A stretch of DNA of 8,882 nt, from positions 1 to 8,882 of the forward strand of contig USEF01000059.1 of the NCBI GenBank assembly GCA_900553475.1, read 5' to 3'. The notes below the pieces were generated by a model that was given only the letters and a program-made list of their open reading frames with translations, ran no database searches and was not told the origin of the DNA. How positions within the stretch are numbered: the stretch's first letter is position 1; every line of letters begins with the position of its first letter. A program made the position numbers and the translations under genes. This document shows, piece after piece, positions 5,964-8,882 of this stretch. The stretch comes from an uncultured Collinsella sp. (GTDB lineage: Bacteria; Actinomycetota; Coriobacteriia; Coriobacteriales; Coriobacteriaceae).

Positions 5964-6008
5964 TAAGCAAAGCCCGGTAGCTCGGGATAACCAAGAAAGG
6001 AAGACACC

Positions 6009-7214
6009 ATGACCGCCCCCGACGAAAAGACATTCGCCACGCTCACCAAGTTGTTTGAGGAGGAGTTTGGCCCCATCGGCGACCGCCAGGTGCTCTATGT
6101 GCACGCGCCCGGCCGCTCCGAGATCAGTGGCAACCACACCGACCACGAGGGCGGTCACGTTATCGCCGGCTCGCTCGATGTCGCCGTCGACGGCATCGCC
6201 GTGGCAACCGACTCCAACAAGATTCGCGTCGCCGACGAGGGCTATCCTACGTTTGAGATCACGCTCGACACGCTGGATGTTCAGGAGTCCGAGAAGGGCA
6301 CGTCCGCAAGCCTCGTCCGCGGCATGGCGCACGAGATTGCAGCCCTTGGCGTTGAGCCCCACGGCTTCGACTTCGCCTTCACCTGCTCCGTCCCCTCGGG
6401 TGGCGGCCTTTCCAGCTCTGCCGCCGTCGAGGCCGCGTACGGTCGTGCCATGGAGACGCTCTGGGGCGCGCCCGCCATCGAGCCCGTCGCGCTCGCCCAG
6501 ATGAGCCAGCGCACCGAGAACAACTATTACGGCAAGCCCTGCGGTCTGATGGACCAGGCCGCTGTGTGCATGGGCGGCCTTGCCTACATGGACTTTGAGG
6601 ACCAGGCTCAGCCTAAAACCCAGAAGCTCGAGCTCAACTTTGAGGATCACGGTTATGCGCTCGTGCTCGTTAAGGTCGGTGCCGACCACGTGGCCGCCAC
6701 CGACGACTACGCCGCCGTTCCGCGCGAGATGCAGGACGTCGCTGCCGAGTTTGGCAAGGCACGCCTGTGCGAGGTAAACGTGGCGGACTTTGACGCCAAG
6801 CTCCCCGAGCTGCGCGCCAAGCTGGGCGACCGCGCCTGCCTGCGCGCCGTTCACTACTGGTACGAAAACGGCCTGGTCGACAAGCGCTGGGCTGCCCTGA
6901 ACGCCGGCGACATCGACCAGTTCCTGGTCCTGACGCGCGAGTCCGGCGCCAGCTCTGCCATGTACCTACAGAATGTCGTTGCCAAGCTGGGCTCCGAGCA
7001 GCCCTCGATGTATGCCCTGGCACTGGCCGAGCACGTGCTCGACGGCCGTGGCGCCGTTCGTATTCACGGTGGCGGCTTTGGTGGCACCATCCAGGCCTTC
7101 GTGCCGCTCGACCTGGTCGACACCTTTATCACCAAGATGAACGGCTGGCTGGGCGAGGGCTCTGCCCGCCACTACGCAATTTCTGACAAGGGGGCTTACG
7201 CGGCATGGCTGTAA
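6009..7214 (+). CDS. galK: Galactokinase, GalK (variant GHMP kinase)
   Basis: GalK phosphorylates alpha-D-galactose with ATP to galactose-1-phosphate, the committed Leloir step, in the cytoplasm. At 401 residues it matches the family. The three GHMP motifs are present: the galactokinase signature region at 35-50 (Arg36, His43, Asp45), the ATP-binding loop PSGGGLSSSAA at 129-139, and HGGGFGGT at 353-360. The presumed catalytic base is Asp182 in CGLMDQAA. Motif 1 reads GRSEISGNHTDH rather than the textbook GRVNLIGEHTDY, so Asn and Glu are exchanged at residues 38 and 42. I recall similar forms in other Gram-positive galactokinases, so this is probably a clade feature, and the gal neighbours support the call. 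The start at 6009 follows AAAGGA by seven bases. The gene overlaps galT by 10 bases, which implies co-translation. An operator and paired hairpins precede it. Confidence 0.93.
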   Translation: MTAPDEKTFATLTKLFEEEFGPIGDRQVLYVHAPGRSEISGNHTDHEGGHVIAGSLDVAVDGIAVATDSNKIRVADEGYPTFEITLDTLDVQESEKGTSASLVRGMAHEIAALGVEPHGFDFAFTCSVPSGGGLSSSAAVEAAYGRAMETLWGAPAIEPVALAQMSQRTENNYYGKPCGLMDQAAVCMGGLAYMDFEDQAQPKTQKLELNFEDHGYALVLVKVGADHVAATDDYAAVPREMQDVAAEFGKARLCEVNVADFDAKLPELRAKLGDRACLRAVHYWYENGLVDKRWAALNAGDIDQFLVLTRESGASSAMYLQNVVAKLGSEQPSMYALALAEHVLDGRGAVRIHGGGFGGTIQAFVPLDLVDTFITKMNGWLGEGSARHYAISDKGAYAAWL

Positions 7215-8833
7215 TGACTGACGTGCGCGAGGCCGCGCAGAACCTGATCGAGTACGCTATCCACCGATCGATGATCGGCCAGGACGATCGCATCTGGGCG
7301 TATAACACCATTCTCGAGTGCATCGGCGCTACGGGCCCGGCGCTCGACATGGCCTGGGCGCTCCAGGTCGAGAAACTCTCGCTCTTGCACCCCGACACCC
7401 TGCCCAACTTTGACCTTGAAGGCACACTTGCCGCGCTTTCCGAGGCCGCCGTTGTCAACGGTGCCGCCGAGGACACGGCATCGGGCCGCGACCGCATCGC
7501 CATGCGCATCATGGGCGTGCTGATGCCGAGGCCTTCGGTTGTAAACGAGGAATTCAACGGACGTATGGGCGTCAACGAGCCCCGCGCCGCGACCGACTGG
7601 TTCTACGGCCTGTGCTGCGACGCCGGCTACGTGCGCCGCGCCGCCATCGCGCGCAATATCAAATGGAGCACCCCCACCAACTGGGGCGACCTGGAGATCA
7701 CCATCAATCTGTCCAAGCCTGAGAAGGACCCGCGCGATATCGCCGCGGCAGGTGCCGCAAAGAACACGGGAGAGAAGTACCCCGCCTGCCAGCTGTGCAT
7801 CGAAAACGAAGGCTACCCTGGACGGTCCGCCGCAGCCGACGGCGGTGCCCACCCCGCTCGCCAGAACCTGCGCGTTATTCCCATTGAGCTCGATGGCGAG
7901 CGCTGGGGCTTCCAGTACAGCCCGTACGCGTACTTTAACGAGCACTGCATTGCTATGAGCTCGGAGCATCGTCCGATGCACGTCGACCGCAAGGGTCTGA
8001 CCTGCCTGCTCGATTTTGTGGACCTGTTCCCGCACTACTTTATTGGCTCCAACGCCGACCTGCCCATCGTGGGCGGCTCGATCTTGTCGCACGACCACTT
8101 CCAGGGCGGCGCGCACGAGTTCCCCATGATGCACGCCGCTGAGGTCTCGCAGTTTAGCGTGCCCGGCTTTGACCAGGTCAGCGGTACCGTGTTGCAGTGG
8201 CCGCTCTCGGTGCTGCGACTGCGTTCGCCCGACCGCGCCCAGCTGCTCGACGCCGCCGAGAAGATTATCCTTGCCTGGCGCGAGTGGACCGATGAGTCGG
8301 TTGGCGTCGTCGCGCACACAGCCGATGGCGTGGCGCACAACACCGTGACGCCCGTCATCCGCCGCGTCGACTCCCGCGGCAATGCCGGCGGCGAAATCTA
8401 CGAGGCCTACCTGGCGCTTCGCTGCAACATCACGACCGACGAGCATCCGCTGGGCGTATTCCACCCGCATGCCGAGTACCACCACATTAAGAAGGAGAAC
8501 ATCGGCCTGATCGAGGTCATGGGCCTGGCCATTTTGCCGCCACGCCTGGTTCCCGAGCTCGGCGCCGTCCGCGAGCACCTGCTGGCCGCCAAGGTCGACG
8601 CAAGCTACGACCTTGGCGCCGCACTCGAGGGCGACGACCTTTGCCGCAGCCACACCGCATGGGCCGAGGATGTCTTTGCACGCCGCGCCGATGAACTTAC
8701 GGCAGACAACGCCATCGATATCCTGCACGAGGAGGTGGGCGTGGTGTTTGGCCACGTGCTCGACAACGCCGGCGTCTTTAAATGGGACGAGGCAGGACGC
8801 GCCGCCCAGCAGCGCTTTATCGACTCGCTGTAG
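7205..8833 (+). CDS. galT: UDP-glucose--hexose-1-phosphate uridylyltransferase, type II GalT
   Basis: GalT swaps UMP between UDP-glucose and galactose-1-phosphate, giving glucose-1-phosphate and UDP-galactose. The 542-residue length, against roughly 350 for the E. coli type, marks the long Gram-positive type II family. Landmarks are CQLC at 195-198, a possible metal-binding pair, SHDHFQGG at 295-302 with the conserved histidines of the nucleotidyl-transfer site, and HPHAEYHHIKKENIGLIEVMGLAILP at 420-445, a hallmark C-terminal block of this type. The galK stop lies inside the start region. ATG at 7205 has AAGGGGG ten bases upstream. A second in-frame ATG at 7214 overlaps the galK stop as TAATG and could serve by translational reinitiation, giving 539 residues. 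No terminator is visible in the 49 bases after the stop, so the transcript may continue to genes beyond the window, where galE might lie. Confidence 0.95.
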   Translation: MAVMTDVREAAQNLIEYAIHRSMIGQDDRIWAYNTILECIGATGPALDMAWALQVEKLSLLHPDTLPNFDLEGTLAALSEAAVVNGAAEDTASGRDRIAMRIMGVLMPRPSVVNEEFNGRMGVNEPRAATDWFYGLCCDAGYVRRAAIARNIKWSTPTNWGDLEITINLSKPEKDPRDIAAAGAAKNTGEKYPACQLCIENEGYPGRSAAADGGAHPARQNLRVIPIELDGERWGFQYSPYAYFNEHCIAMSSEHRPMHVDRKGLTCLLDFVDLFPHYFIGSNADLPIVGGSILSHDHFQGGAHEFPMMHAAEVSQFSVPGFDQVSGTVLQWPLSVLRLRSPDRAQLLDAAEKIILAWREWTDESVGVVAHTADGVAHNTVTPVIRRVDSRGNAGGEIYEAYLALRCNITTDEHPLGVFHPHAEYHHIKKENIGLIEVMGLAILPPRLVPELGAVREHLLAAKVDASYDLGAALEGDDLCRSHTAWAEDVFARRADELTADNAIDILHEEVGVVFGHVLDNAGVFKWDEAGRAAQQRFIDSL

Positions 8834-8882
8834 CACGCGAGCTCGAACGCACGCACTTAACAAATAGCGCCTACACGACCGC

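Noticed and set aside
4943..6854. Long minus-strand open frames (4943-6076 and 5961-6854) opposite galM and galK
   Set aside because: Both are antisense to genes with intact catalytic motifs, and their translations look like reverse-frame composition without domains.
7196..8863. 555-codon open frame on the minus strand opposite galT
   Set aside because: It is a shadow of the strong GC-ending codon bias in galT. Its translation is low-complexity, rich in Val, Gly, Ala and His, with no family motif, while the plus strand has clear type II GalT motifs.
1..8882. CRISPR array, insertion sequence, phage, toxin-antitoxin or defence system
   Set aside because: No regularly spaced repeats, transposase, integrase or paired small genes were seen. 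All long genes are assigned metabolic or regulatory families.

Overview
The window looks like an ordinary chromosomal stretch from a high-GC anaerobic gut actinobacterium of the class Coriobacteriia, most likely Collinsella or a close relative. This rests on strong GC-ending codon bias, AGGAG-type ribosome sites, a stand-alone flavodiiron protein, and a galactose cluster with a type-II GalT. I could not run a search, so the genus is an inference.

Layout. A class II ketose-bisphosphate aldolase (117-974, minus) is divergent from a DeoR-family sugar-phosphate regulator (1309-2112, plus). The 334-base gap between them holds AT-rich dyads and short repeats that look like operators. The regulator converges on a flavodiiron protein gene (2187-3347, minus), and a 14-bp perfect hairpin between them probably terminates both. 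Behind the flavodiiron gene lies a LacI-family regulator (3477-4508, minus). It is divergent from galM (4808-5884), galK (6009-7214) and galT (7205-8833), all on the plus strand.

How the genes work together. GalM, GalK and GalT carry out the first three steps of the Leloir pathway: beta-D-galactose to alpha-D-galactose, to galactose-1-phosphate, to UDP-galactose plus glucose-1-phosphate. galE is not in the window. The most informative signal is a LacI-type operator with a central CpG, consensus TGTTWACGTACTCA, present three times: twice in the lacI-galM gap (4593-4606 and 4715-4728, 122 bp apart centre to centre) and once just before galK (5950-5963). This marks the adjacent LacI protein as the probable local regulator of the gal genes. 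The aldolase is of the GatY/KbaY/Fba type; its substrate (fructose- or tagatose-1,6-bisphosphate) is not settled by sequence. The flavodiiron protein has all diiron ligands and probably removes O2 (or NO).

I see no mobile element, CRISPR array, phage gene, tRNA or rRNA. No wholly new system is evident; the interest lies in regulatory DNA and in an altered galactokinase sugar-binding motif.
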